Shown here: in pieces, positions 63,643-64,000 of the stretch
How positions within the stretch are numbered: the first letter of the stretch is position 1
How the letters are laid out: each line of letters starts with the position of its first letter
Assembly (NCBI GenBank): GCA_935421135.1
Contig: OW285196.1
Coordinates: 1,116,001-1,180,000, forward strand
Source of the DNA: Bugulina stolonifera
Lineage: Eukaryota > Bryozoa > Gymnolaemata > Cheilostomatida > Bugulidae
DNA length: 64,000 nucleotides
Direction: 5' to 3'
Program-made: the position numbers and the translations under genes
Notes under the pieces: generated by a model
What the model was told of the DNA's origin: nothing
The model's database searches: none
What the model saw: the letters and a program-made list of their open reading frames with translations, nothing else

Positions 63643-64000
63643 CCATGTGTACTGTACTATATACTTTACCTGTAGTCCATGTGTACGGTATTATATACTT
63701 TACCTGTAGTCCATGTGTAATGTATTATATACTTTACCTGTAGTCCATGTGTACTGGATTATATACTATACCTGTAGTCCATGTATACTGTATTATATAC
63801 TTTACCTGTAGTCCATGTGTACTGTATTATATACTTTATCTGTAGTCCATGTGTACTGTATTATATACTTTACCTGTAGCCCATGTGTACTGTATTATAT
63901 ACTATACCTGTAGTCCATGTGTACTGTATTATATACTTTACCTGTAGCCCATGTGTACTGTATTATATACTTTACCTGTAGTCCATATGTACTGTATTAT
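63643..64000. repeat. 34-bp minisatellite running off the window
   Basis: A unit of about 34 bp (CCATGTGTACTGTATTATAT then ACTTTACCTGTAGT), at least ten copies, still continuing at the last base. True length unknown. Confidence 0.95.

Overview
This is a eukaryotic, almost certainly metazoan, stretch of AT-rich invertebrate genomic DNA. The evidence is a spliced gene with GT-AG introns and an animal-type caspase fold, decayed LINE and Gypsy-type retroelements, MITE-like DNA elements and abundant minisatellites. An early-branching marine animal (sponge-like) is a guess, not shown by the sequence. Nothing here looks bacterial. One gene dominates. On the minus strand, 13 exons between 51498 and 8044 join in perfect phase (4,416 nt, 1,471 residues) into a protein with leucine-rich repeats, a Roc GTPase, a COR domain, a Ser/Thr/Pro-repeat linker and a complete caspase (p20 and p10) at the C-terminus. 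This is laid out like an innate-immune receptor: LRR sensor, GTPase switch, protease effector. The starting peptide MGNKLGC also looks like a lipidation signal. Three 141-bp LRR exons are a recent tandem triplication, and every base difference between them changes an amino acid, nearly all at exposed beta-strand positions. 

Layout. 1-7.9 kb: repeats and MITE-like DNA, no convincing gene, ending in a 27-bp minisatellite with an inverted block. 8.04-10.03 kb: the last four caspase exons (linker and p10, plus the exon with catalytic His and Cys), with an antisense LINE remnant in one intron. 10.03-43.01 kb: one 32,979-bp intron made almost wholly of about 492 copies of a 67-bp satellite, with no net indel from end to end and nested higher-order duplications. 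43.01-51.50 kb: exons for the caspase N-terminus, the repeat linker, COR and Roc (one 2-kb exon) and the LRRs, with a second intron filled by a 56-bp array. 51.5-52.7 kb: 5' flank. 52.7-64 kb: gene-poor, with a MITE, a Gypsy remnant, two LINE remnants, two nested inverted-repeat elements and a 34-bp minisatellite that runs off the window. 

Limits: splice junctions were chosen from GT-AG sites, phase and family conservation. No RNA data or database search was available, and novelty of the architecture is an inference.
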